Source of the DNA: Pseudomonadota bacterium
GTDB lineage: Bacteria; Pseudomonadota; Gammaproteobacteria; Steroidobacterales; Steroidobacteraceae
NCBI GenBank assembly: GCA_021805865.1
Contig: JAJZDX010000006.1
Span: 102,391-166,390, forward strand
DNA: 64,000 bases
Reading direction: 5' to 3'
Within the stretch, counting starts at the first letter, position 1, and every line of letters starts with the position of its first letter. Position numbers and translations under genes: made by a program. Below are positions 36,851 through 44,396 of this stretch, piece after piece. Under the pieces are notes generated by a model. It saw only the letters and a list, made by a program, of their open reading frames with translations, was not told the DNA's origin and ran no database searches.

Positions 36851-38329
36851 ATGCCTTTGAGGCGTTGGTGGGACAGGGCGCAGGCCGTTGCGGGCGCACC
36901 GGGGGTACGGGGCCTTCGCGCCGATCGCGAGGAATGGCTGCTGGCGGCGCGGGACGTGGCCGCCTCGGGCGGCGCTCTGCAGGCTTTGTGGGTCTCGGTG
37001 GCGTCGGGCGCGGTGCTGCAGACCACCGTGTGTGGAGCATATCTGACGGACAGGGGGGTGCTGGTCATCGAGCTTGCGCTGCCCGCCGGCGGCGATCCGG
37101 ACTATCCGGGGCTGCAAGGGATTTTCCCTGCCGCTTCCCGGCTGCAGCGGGCCGCGTCCGACTTGTCGGGCGCCCGCTCGAGCGATCCGGACACGCGGCC
37201 CTGGCTGAGCCACGCAAGACCCTACGAGTTCATCCGAGTGGACGGAGAGGGGGTTCATGAGATTGCCGTGGGGCCGGTGCACGCCGGTACCATTGAGCCG
37301 GGGCATTTCCGGTTCTCGGTGGTGGGCGAGAAGGTATTGAGGCTCGAGGAGCGGTTCGGCTACGTGCACAAGGGCCTCGAGCGGCGTTTCACCGAGTTGC
37401 CCATTCTGCAGGGCCACCGGCTGGCGGCTCGTGTGTCGGGCGACTCGGCGGTGGCGTTTTCCTGGGCATATTGCCAGGCGCTCGAGGGCATGAGCGGCTG
37501 TGCGGTCCCGAGGCGAGCCGCCTGGCTTCGCGGAGCGTGCCTCGAGCTCGAGCGCCTGGCCAACCATCTCGGGGACCTGGGAGCGCTCGGCAATGACGCC
37601 GGGTTCGCGTTCGGGCTCGCGCAGTTCTCCCGCCTCAAGGAGGATCTGCTGCGGGCGGTAGCGGCCGCATTCGGACGGCGCTATCTGTTCGATACCGTCG
37701 TGCCGGGCGGCACGGCGGTAGACCTGCCGGCCGAGGCGGCACGCGCGCTGACCGAAGCGGTGCGCGCCGTCTGCATCGAAACCGCCGAGCTTCGCGGTAT
37801 CTACGAAGAGCACGAGGGCGTGCGCGATCGATTCACCGGCACCGGCCGCCTGCAACCGGATCTGGCCGCCAGACTCGGCGTGCTCGGGCTCGCCGGGCGC
37901 GCGAGCGGACAGGCGCGGGACGCCCGTGTGGATCTGCCGTGCGCGCCATATACCGAAGTGCCGGTTGCGAAGGTTGTGCAGCAGGGAGGGGACGTGGCTG
38001 CGCGGGTGGCGGTGCGCTTCGAGGAGGCGCAGGAGGCGGGCCGGCTGTTGGAGCGGCTTTTGTCGAAGCTGCCGGAGGGCGGGCATACCGCAACGGTCGA
38101 TACGCCGGCCGATGGCGCATTTGGAGTCGGCCTGATCGAGGGCTGGCGGGGACCGGTGCTGGTTGCGCTGCAGGCGGGGCCCGAGGGCTCGATCCGCCGT
38201 TGCCACCCTCACGATCCGTCGTGGCAGAACTGGCCGGCGCTGGAGTACGCCATCTTGGGCAACATCGTGCCGGATTTCCCGCTCATCAACAAGTCGTTCA
38301 ACCTGTCCTACAGCGGCGCGGACCTTTAA
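36851..38329 (+). CDS. hyfG: HyfG-like fused NuoC/NuoD large subunit lacking Ni-binding cysteines
   Basis: A 492-aa fusion of a NuoC-like domain (about 1-135) and a group-4 hydrogenase/NuoD-like domain (about 138-492; GPVHAGTIEPGHFRFSVVGE, FGYVHKGLERRF). In true [NiFe] enzymes the L1 motif is RxCGxC and the L2 motif DPCxSC. Here L1 reads RVSGDS (residues 194-199) and the C-terminal counterpart reads SFNLSYSG, so all four nickel-ligating cysteines are absent. The protein therefore cannot be a normal hydrogenase and resembles the hydrogenase-related (Ehr) large subunits whose function is unknown. No hyp maturation genes are nearby, in line with this. Confidence 0.88.
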   Translation: MPLRRWWDRAQAVAGAPGVRGLRADREEWLLAARDVAASGGALQALWVSVASGAVLQTTVCGAYLTDRGVLVIELALPAGGDPDYPGLQGIFPAASRLQRAASDLSGARSSDPDTRPWLSHARPYEFIRVDGEGVHEIAVGPVHAGTIEPGHFRFSVVGEKVLRLEERFGYVHKGLERRFTELPILQGHRLAARVSGDSAVAFSWAYCQALEGMSGCAVPRRAAWLRGACLELERLANHLGDLGALGNDAGFAFGLAQFSRLKEDLLRAVAAAFGRRYLFDTVVPGGTAVDLPAEAARALTEAVRAVCIETAELRGIYEEHEGVRDRFTGTGRLQPDLAARLGVLGLAGRASGQARDARVDLPCAPYTEVPVAKVVQQGGDVAARVAVRFEEAQEAGRLLERLLSKLPEGGHTATVDTPADGAFGVGLIEGWRGPVLVALQAGPEGSIRRCHPHDPSWQNWPALEYAILGNIVPDFPLINKSFNLSYSGADL

Positions 38330-38331
38330 TC

Positions 38332-38841
38332 ATGCTGAAGACGCTGCGCAAGATCGCATCGGTCGGGGTGGTGTCGGAGCCGGCGCCGGCCCCCGAGGAG
38401 TCATTGCGCGTGCGCCGCGCGCTGGATGAGAGGGTTGCCGCGGTGCTCGGCAGGGCGCTGTGCATCCGCCACGTGGATGCCGGCTCCTGCAACGGCTGCG
38501 AGCTCGAGATCCAGGCGCTCGGCAACCCCTATTACAACCTGGAGGGCCGAAACATCCGCTTCGTCGCCAGTCCGCGGCACGCAGACCTGCTGCTGGTCAC
38601 CGGGCCGGTGGTGAGGAACATGGAAGCGCCGTTGAAGCGTGTCTACGCGGCCACGCCGGACCCGAAGCTGGTCGTGGCGCTCGGGGACTGCGGGTGTGCC
38701 GGGGGTCTCCTCGGCGAATGCCCGGCCTCCCTCGGGCGGGTGTCGAACGTCATCCCGGTGGACGTGGCGGTGCCGGGGTGTCCGCCGAGTCCCACGCGCA
38801 TCCTGCAGGGGATACTGACGGCGATATCGCCGCCGGCGTGA
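38332..38841 (+). CDS. hyfI: HyfI-like NuoB/hydrogenase small subunit, N2-type [4Fe-4S] protein
   Basis: A 169-aa subunit that should hold the proximal (N2-equivalent) [4Fe-4S] cluster. All ligands are present: C53 and C56 in GSCNGCELE, C120 in GDCGC, and C150 in VPGCPPSP. The CxxC pair is hydrogenase-like, unlike the CC pair of complex I. So the complex keeps this cluster while the partner large subunit has lost nickel. ATG 38332 is 2 nt after hyfG ends. No ferredoxin-like HyfA/HyfH subunit is encoded, so the electron entry route is unknown. Last gene of the operon. Confidence 0.9.
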   Translation: MLKTLRKIASVGVVSEPAPAPEESLRVRRALDERVAAVLGRALCIRHVDAGSCNGCELEIQALGNPYYNLEGRNIRFVASPRHADLLLVTGPVVRNMEAPLKRVYAATPDPKLVVALGDCGCAGGLLGECPASLGRVSNVIPVDVAVPGCPPSPTRILQGILTAISPPA

Positions 38842-38898
38842 ATTTTCCGTTTCCCGCCTGCCGCGCCCGGGCCTTCACTTGGCGCCGCACAGCACCGC

Positions 38899-38927
38899 TT
38901 TACAGGCCACGGCGCTTCCGGTAGCTT
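38899..38927 (+). promoter_or_regulatory. Candidate sigma-70 promoter for the asd leader
   Basis: -35 TTTACA (38899-38904, 5 of 6 matches), 17-nt spacer, -10 TAGCTT (38922-38927, 3 of 6). The predicted start near 38934 is only about 3 nt before the leader-peptide ATG, so the leader would be nearly leaderless, which is a weak point of the assignment. Confidence 0.4.
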
Positions 38928-38936
38928 CAGCTCACC

Positions 38937-39008
38937 ATGTTCCCGAAAAAGCGCACGATTGCCCTCAAGAAGCCCGGCGGCGGGGCTCTGGGGGATCGCG
39001 TGCGCTGA
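38937..39008 (+). CDS. Putative lysine-codon leader peptide for asd
   Basis: A 23-codon frame between hyfI and asd. It begins MFPKKRTIALKKPGGG and has four lysine codons in two adjacent pairs (codons 4-5 and 11-12), plus Thr and Ile codons. Its second half (38978-38992) is complementary, with one bulge, to the 5' arm of the terminator that follows, the arrangement of a ribosome-mediated attenuator. asd makes the branch-point precursor of lysine, threonine and methionine, so lysine supply would be the sensed signal. There is no clear SD. Translation and function are inference. Confidence 0.5.
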   Translation: MFPKKRTIALKKPGGGALGDRVR

Positions 39009-39048
39009 GAGGCGTCCGGGAAGTCCGAAGACCCAGAGGCCCCGCCGG
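38978..39048 (+). promoter_or_regulatory. Predicted antiterminator helix of the asd leader
   Basis: Strand 38978-38992 (CGGCGGGGCTCTGGG) pairs with 39032-39047 (CCCAGAGGCCCCGCCG): 15 pairs with a single bulged G. The second strand includes the whole 5' arm of the terminator (39038-39044), so the two helices exclude each other. A further 7-bp pairing GCGCACG/CGTGCGC (38951-38957 with 38999-39005) lies inside the leader frame. Confidence 0.55.
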
Positions 39049-39069
39049 CACTGCCGCGGGGCCTTTTTT
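39038..39069 (+). terminator. Intrinsic terminator/attenuator ahead of asd
   Basis: GGCCCCG pairs with CGGGGCC (39038-39044 with 39057-39063). An inner CGGC/GCCG helix and ACT loop continue the stem, which is followed directly by TTTTTT (39064-39069): a textbook Rho-independent terminator. It ends 38 nt before the asd ATG, so it either ends hyf transcription, conditionally stops asd transcription, or both. Confidence 0.88.
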
Positions 39070-39107
39070 CTGCCTGAGAAACCTTGCCTGAGAATCGGAG
39101 CTCGCAC

Positions 39108-40133
39108 ATGTCATCTGGTCGTTCCGCCGGCGCTTCGCCGGTCGTCGCGGTCGTCGGCGCCACCGGGGCCGTCGGCGTTGAGCTGATCCGCTGCCTCGAG
39201 GAGCGGCGCTTCCCGCTCTCGAAGCTGCGCCTTCTCGCCTCGGCGCGCTCGGCCGGCAGGACGCTGCCCTTCCGTGGCCAGGAGCTTCCCGTGGAAGAGC
39301 TGCGGGAGGACAGCTTCCCGGGGGTGGACATCGCGCTGTTCTCGGCCGGAAGCGGCATCTCCAAGCGCTTTGCGCCCCTTGCGGTCGGGCAGGGTGCTGT
39401 GGTGGTGGACAACTCCTCGGCCTTCAGGGGCGATCCGGCCGTGCCGCTGGTGGTGCCCGAGATCAACCCGCAGACGATCGGGACCCACAAGGGCATCATC
39501 GCCAACCCCAACTGCTCGACCATCATCTCCATCACGCCGCTGTGGCCGGTGCACCGCAGGAACCCGATCCGGCGCATGATCGTCTCGACGTACCAGGCGG
39601 CCTCCGGGGCGGGGGCGGCGGCGATGGAGGAGCTGCGCGAATCGACCCGCGCGTATCTCGAGGAGCGCCCCTACCCGCCCACCGTGCTGCCGCACCCTTA
39701 TGCCTTCAATCTCTTCAGCCACAACTCCAAGATCGACCCGCAGAACGGCTACAACGAGGAGGAGATGAAGGTCGTGCACGAGACACACAAGATCTTCGGC
39801 GATGCAGGCATCCGCATCGCCGCCACCTGCGTGCGCGTGCCGGTGCTGCGCGCACACTCCATCGCCGTCAATTTCGAGTGCGAGCGGCCGATCACCCCGG
39901 CCGAGGTGCGCGACATCATGGGCGGTGCGCCGGGCGTGAAGCTGGTCGATGATCCCGAGCGCAACTATTTCCCGATGCCCCGGGATGCCTCCGGCGGCGA
40001 TCCCATCCTCGTCGGACGCATCCGTCGCGACATCTCGGACCCGAGCGGCCGATCGATTGCGATGTTCGTGGCCGGGGACCAGCTTCTGAAGGGCGCGGCG
40101 CTCAACGCGGTGCAGATCGCCGAGCTGCTCTAA
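39108..40133 (+). CDS. asd: Aspartate-semialdehyde dehydrogenase
   Basis: Reduces aspartyl phosphate to aspartate semialdehyde, the shared precursor of lysine/diaminopimelate, threonine and methionine. The 341-aa protein has the Rossmann start VVAVVGATGAVGVELIRCL, the phosphate loop NSSAFRGDP, the catalytic cysteine in ANPNCSTI (about residue 137), and STYQAASGAG. ATG 39108 has GGAG 8 nt upstream; an earlier TTG at 39084 is less likely. It belongs to the short, Bacillus/Pseudomonas-like Asd class, unlike the E. coli protein. The stop overlaps by 3 nt the convergent puuB-like gene. A leader with attenuator features precedes it. Confidence 0.95.
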   Translation: MSSGRSAGASPVVAVVGATGAVGVELIRCLEERRFPLSKLRLLASARSAGRTLPFRGQELPVEELREDSFPGVDIALFSAGSGISKRFAPLAVGQGAVVVDNSSAFRGDPAVPLVVPEINPQTIGTHKGIIANPNCSTIISITPLWPVHRRNPIRRMIVSTYQAASGAGAAAMEELRESTRAYLEERPYPPTVLPHPYAFNLFSHNSKIDPQNGYNEEEMKVVHETHKIFGDAGIRIAATCVRVPVLRAHSIAVNFECERPITPAEVRDIMGGAPGVKLVDDPERNYFPMPRDASGGDPILVGRIRRDISDPSGRSIAMFVAGDQLLKGAALNAVQIAELL

Positions 40134-41398
40134 AGAAGGTCCCTCAGCCGGTAATAGAGCATCGCCAGCACGAGCAGCGGGCGGCGCGCGAGCGCGCCGC
40201 CCGGAAAGTCGCGGTGCGGGATGCGCGCGAAGACATCGAATCGCTCGGCTTCGCCCGCGACCGCTTCGGCGATCAGCTTGCCGGCGATGCCGGTGAGCGC
40301 GATGCCGTGTCCCGAGAAGCCCTGAAGGAAGTACACATTGGGCATCAGCCGGCCGAAATGCGGCGCGCGGTTCATGGTGATGTCGACGTAGCCGCCCCAG
40401 GTGTATTCGATTCCCACGTCCTCGAGCTGCGGGAACACCCTCAGCATGCGCGCGCGCGTGGCCCGGCGCGCATCGAAGTTGCCGAGCCCGGAATAGCTTA
40501 CCCGCCCGCCAAACAGCAGCCGGTGATCGGCCGACAGCCGGAAGTAGTCGAGCACCCAGTTCATGTCGCTCACCGCTGCGTTGTTGACGATCAGGGAGCG
40601 GGCACGGCGCTCGCCAAGCGGCGCGGTGGCCACGATATGGGTGCCGACCGCCATGATCTTCGAGGAGATCTGCGGGGCGGTCTTGCCCAGGTAGACATTG
40701 CCGCACAGGACCAGGTGGCGGGCATCGACTTCCCCATGCTCGGTGCGCACGTGCGCCGCAGTGAAGCCCGCGGCGCGCGTCTCCTCGTGGATGCGTACGC
40801 CCTGGCTCTCGGCCGCAGCGGCCAGGCCGAGCGTGTAGTTGAGCGGGTGAAGGTGGCCGCTGTTGGTGTCGTACAGCGCGCCGAGGTAGCGCGTCGTGGC
40901 GAGGGTCGCGCATACCTCATCCCGGCCCATGTGCCGCACGCTGTGATAGCCCAGCCGCGCCCTCAGCTCCTCGACCTCCTCGTGCAGCTCCCGGTCGTGC
41001 CGGGACTTGATGGCGGTGAGCATGTATCCGTCGGCCCAGTCGCATTCGATGCGGTAGCGGCTGATCAGCTGCCGCGTCAGAGCCAGCGCTTCTGTGGAGA
41101 CGTCCCAGACGGCGCGGGAAGCCTGCCCGCCGATCAGCCGCTCGAGCCGGGTCTGTCCGCAGGCGATGCCATGGATGACCTGGCCGCCGCTGCGGCCAGA
41201 GGCGCCCCACCCGATGCGGTGCTGCTCGAGCAGCACCACGGAATACCCCCGCTCGGCGAGGTGCAGGGCGGCCGAGCAGCCGGCGATGCCCCCCCCGATG
41301 ACGCACACATCGCAGCTCACCGAGCCGGCGAGCGGCGCCCGGCGGGGGGCGGGATGCGCCGAGGCGGCGTAGTACGAAGCGGCGTGGGCGGCAGGCAT
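40130..41398 (-). CDS. puuB: FAD-dependent oxidoreductase, gamma-glutamylputrescine oxidase-like
   Basis: DAO-family flavoenzyme of 422 aa (E. coli PuuB has 426). The FAD-binding motif is VCVIGGGIAGCSAALHLAERG near residue 32, followed by IGWGASGRSGGQVIHG, typical of PuuB/OrdL enzymes; the C-terminal FAD signature is FLQGFSGHGIALTGIAGKLIAEAV. It likely oxidises gamma-glutamylputrescine to the aldehyde with H2O2 release. It is divergent from puuD-puuA, 30 bp apart, and GGGGGAG precedes the ATG. PuuC, the next dehydrogenase, is not in the window. Other amine or sarcosine-type substrates remain possible. Confidence 0.8.
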   Translation of the reverse strand: MPAAHAASYYAASAHPAPRRAPLAGSVSCDVCVIGGGIAGCSAALHLAERGYSVVLLEQHRIGWGASGRSGGQVIHGIACGQTRLERLIGGQASRAVWDVSTEALALTRQLISRYRIECDWADGYMLTAIKSRHDRELHEEVEELRARLGYHSVRHMGRDEVCATLATTRYLGALYDTNSGHLHPLNYTLGLAAAAESQGVRIHEETRAAGFTAAHVRTEHGEVDARHLVLCGNVYLGKTAPQISSKIMAVGTHIVATAPLGERRARSLIVNNAAVSDMNWVLDYFRLSADHRLLFGGRVSYSGLGNFDARRATRARMLRVFPQLEDVGIEYTWGGYVDITMNRAPHFGRLMPNVYFLQGFSGHGIALTGIAGKLIAEAVAGEAERFDVFARIPHRDFPGGALARRPLLVLAMLYYRLRDLL

Positions 41399-41409
41399 GG
41401 TGCTCCCCC

Positions 41410-41415
41410 TATAAT
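41410..41415 (+). promoter_or_regulatory. Perfect -10 box in the puuB/puuD divergent gap
   Basis: TATAAT 14 nt before the puuD ATG; read on the other strand the overlapping TATTAT could serve puuB. The 30-bp gap has no recognisable -35 on either side, and puuD has no SD, so a leaderless puuD message is possible. Confidence 0.4.
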
Positions 41416-41428
41416 AGCCCCCACTTCC

Positions 41429-42184
41429 ATGGCATCGACGCGCCCCCTCATTGGCCTTCCCGCCGACCGCCGCATGATCGGGCGGCATCCCTTTCATGTG
41501 GTGGGGGAGAAATATTCCCGGGCGCTGCTGGATGCCGCGGACGCCCTGCCGCTGCTGATCCCCGCTCTGGCCGAGGAGCTGCGCTTCGATGAGCTGGTCG
41601 AGCGGCTGGATGGCCTGCTCTTCACCGGCAGCCCTTCCAATGTCGAGCCGCATCGCTATTCGGGTCCTCCCAGCGTCCCCGGCACCCTGCACGATCCGGC
41701 CCGCGATGCCACGACGCTGCCGCTCATCCGCAAGGCCGTAGAGAAAGGCGTGCCGGTGCTCGGCATCTGCCGCGGGTTCCAGGAGGTCAATGTCGCCTTC
41801 GGCGGCAGCCTCCATCAGAGGGTCCATGAGGTGCCGGGGCACATGGATCATCGCGACGACGACAGCCAGCCCCTGGAGGTGCAATACGGGCCGGCGCACG
41901 AAGTCACCCTGGAGCCCGGGGGTATGTTGCGTGCTCTTGCGGGCACCGGACAGGTGCGGGTCAATTCCCTGCACTGGCAGGGCATCGAGCGCCTGGGTCA
42001 CGGCCTTGCCGTCGAAGCCCGGGCGCCGGATGGCCTGATCGAGGCATTTCGCGTGGAGGGGGCCGCGCGGTTTGCGCTGGCGGTGCAATGGCATCCGGAA
42101 TGGAAGGTCATGGGGAATCGATTTTCCCGCGCGCTGTTCGCAACGTTCGGCGCCGCGTGCAGGGACCGTGCGCGCGCACGGTGA
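41429..42184 (+). CDS. puuD: Gamma-glutamyl-gamma-aminobutyrate hydrolase (class I glutamine amidotransferase-like)
   Basis: Releases GABA and glutamate in the Puu putrescine pathway. The 251-aa protein starts with PLIGLPADRRMIG and has the substrate-loop pattern LLFTGSPSNVEPHRY, the nucleophile Cys in VLGICRGFQEVNVAFGG (about residue 114) and the catalytic His in VQWHPEW near residue 222, as in PuuD/peptidase C26. It is followed after 11 nt by the glutamine-synthetase-like gene, an operon matching puuD-puuA. Confidence 0.9.
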   Translation: MASTRPLIGLPADRRMIGRHPFHVVGEKYSRALLDAADALPLLIPALAEELRFDELVERLDGLLFTGSPSNVEPHRYSGPPSVPGTLHDPARDATTLPLIRKAVEKGVPVLGICRGFQEVNVAFGGSLHQRVHEVPGHMDHRDDDSQPLEVQYGPAHEVTLEPGGMLRALAGTGQVRVNSLHWQGIERLGHGLAVEARAPDGLIEAFRVEGAARFALAVQWHPEWKVMGNRFSRALFATFGAACRDRARAR

Positions 42185-42195
42185 AAGGTCGGCCA

Positions 42196-43536
42196 ATGGT
42201 GAGCGAGATCGGACAATTCTTCCGCGACAACAGCATCTCCGAGGTCGAGGCCATCATCCCGGACATGGCCGGTATCGCGCGCGGCAAGATCATGCCGGCG
42301 GAGAAGTTCGCCGAGGACGGGGGAATGCGCCTGCCCGAGAGCGTCTTCCTGCAGACCGTCACGGGCGATTATCCGCCCGACACCACCGCCGCCATGAGCC
42401 AGGCGGAGATCGACATCATTCTCAAGGCCGACGCCAAGACCGTGCGGCGCGTGCCCTGGGCCGCCGAGCCCACCGCCCAGGTCATCCACGACTGCTTTTA
42501 CGCCGACGGCCGGCGAGTGACGATGGCGCCGCGCCACGTGCTGCGCCACATCCTTGAGCTTTATGCGCAGCGCGGCTGGGAGCCCGTGGTGGCCCCGGAG
42601 CTCGAGTTCTATCTCGTCGAGCAGAACAAGGACGCCGACTATCCGCTGCGTCCCCCGGTGGGCCGCTCGGGACGCGCCGAGCCCGGCCGCCAGTCCTACA
42701 GCATCGCCGCCGTCAACGAGTTCGATCCGCTGTTCGACGACATCTACCAGTTCTGCGAGGAACAGGACATCGAGATCGATACCCTGATCCACGAGGACGG
42801 CCCGGCGCAGATGGAGATCAACCTCATCCACGGTCACCCGATGGACCTGGCCGACCAGGCGTTTCTCTTCAAGCGCACGGCGCGCGAGGCGGCGTTGCGG
42901 CACAAAATATACGCCACTTTCATGGCCAAGCCCCATGCCAAGGAACCGGGCAGCGCCATGCACATCCACCAGAGCGTGGTGGATGTCGAGACACGCCGCA
43001 ACGTGTTCAGCAGCGCCGACGGCACGCCCTCGCCGCTGTTCTTCTCGCACATCGGCGGCTTGCAGAAGTACCTGCCTGCGGCGATGGCGCTGTTCTGCGC
43101 CAATGTCAATTCCTACCGTCGTCTCACCCGCTATCTGTCCTCGCCGATCAACGTGCACTGGGGGTACGACAACCGCACCGCGGGGCTGCGCGTGCCGATG
43201 TCGGACCCCGAGGACCGGCGAGTGGAGAATCGCGTGAGCGGCGCCGACGCCAACCCCTACATTGCGATCGCCGCATCGCTCGCCTGCGGCTACCTCGGCA
43301 TGGTGCAGGGCCTGCAGCCCTCCGATCCCGTCACCGGCAGCGCGCATGAGTTGCCCTTCGGTCTGCCGCGCTCGCTCGATGAGGCGTTGCGCGAGCTCAG
43401 ACGCTGCGAGCCGCTGGTCGAGGTGCTCGGCGAGGCGTTCGTCTCGGCGTTCACCATCGTCAAGGAGGCCGAATACGAGGTCTTCCTGCAGGTCATCAGC
43501 TCCTGGGAGCGCGAGCATCTGCTGCTGAACGTCTGA
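42196..43536 (+). CDS. puuA: Glutamine synthetase-family gamma-glutamylputrescine synthetase
   Basis: Probably ligates glutamate to putrescine with ATP. The 446-aa protein is shorter than GlnA and matches the GSIII-like PuuA group: N-terminal EAIIPDMAGIARGKIMPAEKF, metal-site PELEFYLVEQN, QMEINLIHG, HIHQSV, and the GlnA-like C-terminal EDRRVENRVSGADANPY. The GlnA adenylylation-site tyrosine region is absent. ATG 42196 is preferred over an upstream in-frame ATG because it has AAGG nearby and gives the canonical N-terminus. Some relatives act on other amines such as ethanolamine or spermine. Confidence 0.85.
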   Translation: MVSEIGQFFRDNSISEVEAIIPDMAGIARGKIMPAEKFAEDGGMRLPESVFLQTVTGDYPPDTTAAMSQAEIDIILKADAKTVRRVPWAAEPTAQVIHDCFYADGRRVTMAPRHVLRHILELYAQRGWEPVVAPELEFYLVEQNKDADYPLRPPVGRSGRAEPGRQSYSIAAVNEFDPLFDDIYQFCEEQDIEIDTLIHEDGPAQMEINLIHGHPMDLADQAFLFKRTAREAALRHKIYATFMAKPHAKEPGSAMHIHQSVVDVETRRNVFSSADGTPSPLFFSHIGGLQKYLPAAMALFCANVNSYRRLTRYLSSPINVHWGYDNRTAGLRVPMSDPEDRRVENRVSGADANPYIAIAASLACGYLGMVQGLQPSDPVTGSAHELPFGLPRSLDEALRELRRCEPLVEVLGEAFVSAFTIVKEAEYEVFLQVISSWEREHLLLNV

Positions 43537-43630
43537 CGAGTCGAATTCGGATGTCGGAGTCGGGTCGCTCGTCTCGCTTCGGCCCTACGGACTTCTCTGC
43601 ACGAATGGCTGGGATCAAGAGACTGAAGTC

Positions 43631-44380
43631 ATGACAGGAAAAATGCTGGGCATCGATGTGGGCGGATCCTCGATCAAGGCGGGTGTGGTGGACGTCGGCG
43701 CCGGAGAGCTGCTGGGCGAGCTGATCGCCGCCCCGACCCCCCGGCCGGCCACGCCGGATGCGATGATGCCGGTGATCGCGGCGCTTGCGGGGCGGCTGCC
43801 CGAGGCCACCGGCCGGATCGGACTCGCCTTCCCGAGCGTGGTCAAGCACGGCAGGGCACGCACCGCCGCCAATGTCGATCACGCGTGGATCGGCGCCGAC
43901 GGAGCGGCGCTGGTGCGGCGCACGCTCGACCGACCGGCCCTCTTTCTCAACGATGCCGATGCCGCCGGCCTCGCCGAGATGCGCCTCGGCGCCGGCCGGG
44001 GCGTGAACGGCACCGTCATCATGCTCACCTTCGGCACGGGCATCGGCACGGCGCTGTTCACCGACGGGCGGCTGTTCCCCAACGCCGAGCTCGGGCACAT
44101 GGAGCTCAACGGGATGGATGCGGAGAAATGGGCCTCGGCGCACGTCAAGACGGTGGAAGGCCTGGACTGGCACGCCTGGATCGAGCGGGTGAACGTGTAC
44201 CTGGAGCGCATGCACGCGATGCTGTGGCCGGACCTCTTCATCCTGGGCGGAGCGATCAGCGAGCGCTTCGCGGACTTCGAGCCGCTGCTGCGCTCCGAGG
44301 CCGAGATCCGCCCGGCGCAATTCGCCGGCCAGGCCGGCGTGATCGGCGCGGCGCTCGCGGCGGCGGAAAGCGAGTCGTGA
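43631..44380 (+). CDS. ppgK: Polyphosphate glucokinase-like ROK kinase
   Basis: ROK-family sugar kinase of 249 aa that phosphorylates glucose using polyphosphate and/or ATP. Phosphate-1 motif GIDVGGSSIKAGVVD at the start, the segment RTAANVDHAWIGADG near residue 76, catalytic LNDADAAGLAEMRLG (Asp about residue 104), MLTFGTGIGTALFTDG, and PNAELGHMELNG, which correspond closely to actinobacterial PpgK. Such enzymes are less common in proteobacteria. A weak SD (GAAG) precedes the ATG. It is 16 nt upstream of the aminotransferase gene and likely co-transcribed, without an obvious common pathway. Confidence 0.82.
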   Translation: MTGKMLGIDVGGSSIKAGVVDVGAGELLGELIAAPTPRPATPDAMMPVIAALAGRLPEATGRIGLAFPSVVKHGRARTAANVDHAWIGADGAALVRRTLDRPALFLNDADAAGLAEMRLGAGRGVNGTVIMLTFGTGIGTALFTDGRLFPNAELGHMELNGMDAEKWASAHVKTVEGLDWHAWIERVNVYLERMHAMLWPDLFILGGAISERFADFEPLLRSEAEIRPAQFAGQAGVIGAALAAAESES

Positions 44381-44396
44381 CCGCGGGCAACCGCCG

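Noticed and set aside
31697..38841. Annotating the hyf-like operon as hydrogenase-4 or formate hydrogenlyase
   Set aside because: The large subunit lacks all four Ni-ligating cysteines, and ferredoxin, formate dehydrogenase and hyp maturation genes are absent.
38842..39107. Lysine riboswitch ahead of asd
   Set aside because: The region is too short for the ~170-nt lysine aptamer after the promoter and lacks its conserved loops; a peptide-type attenuator fits better.
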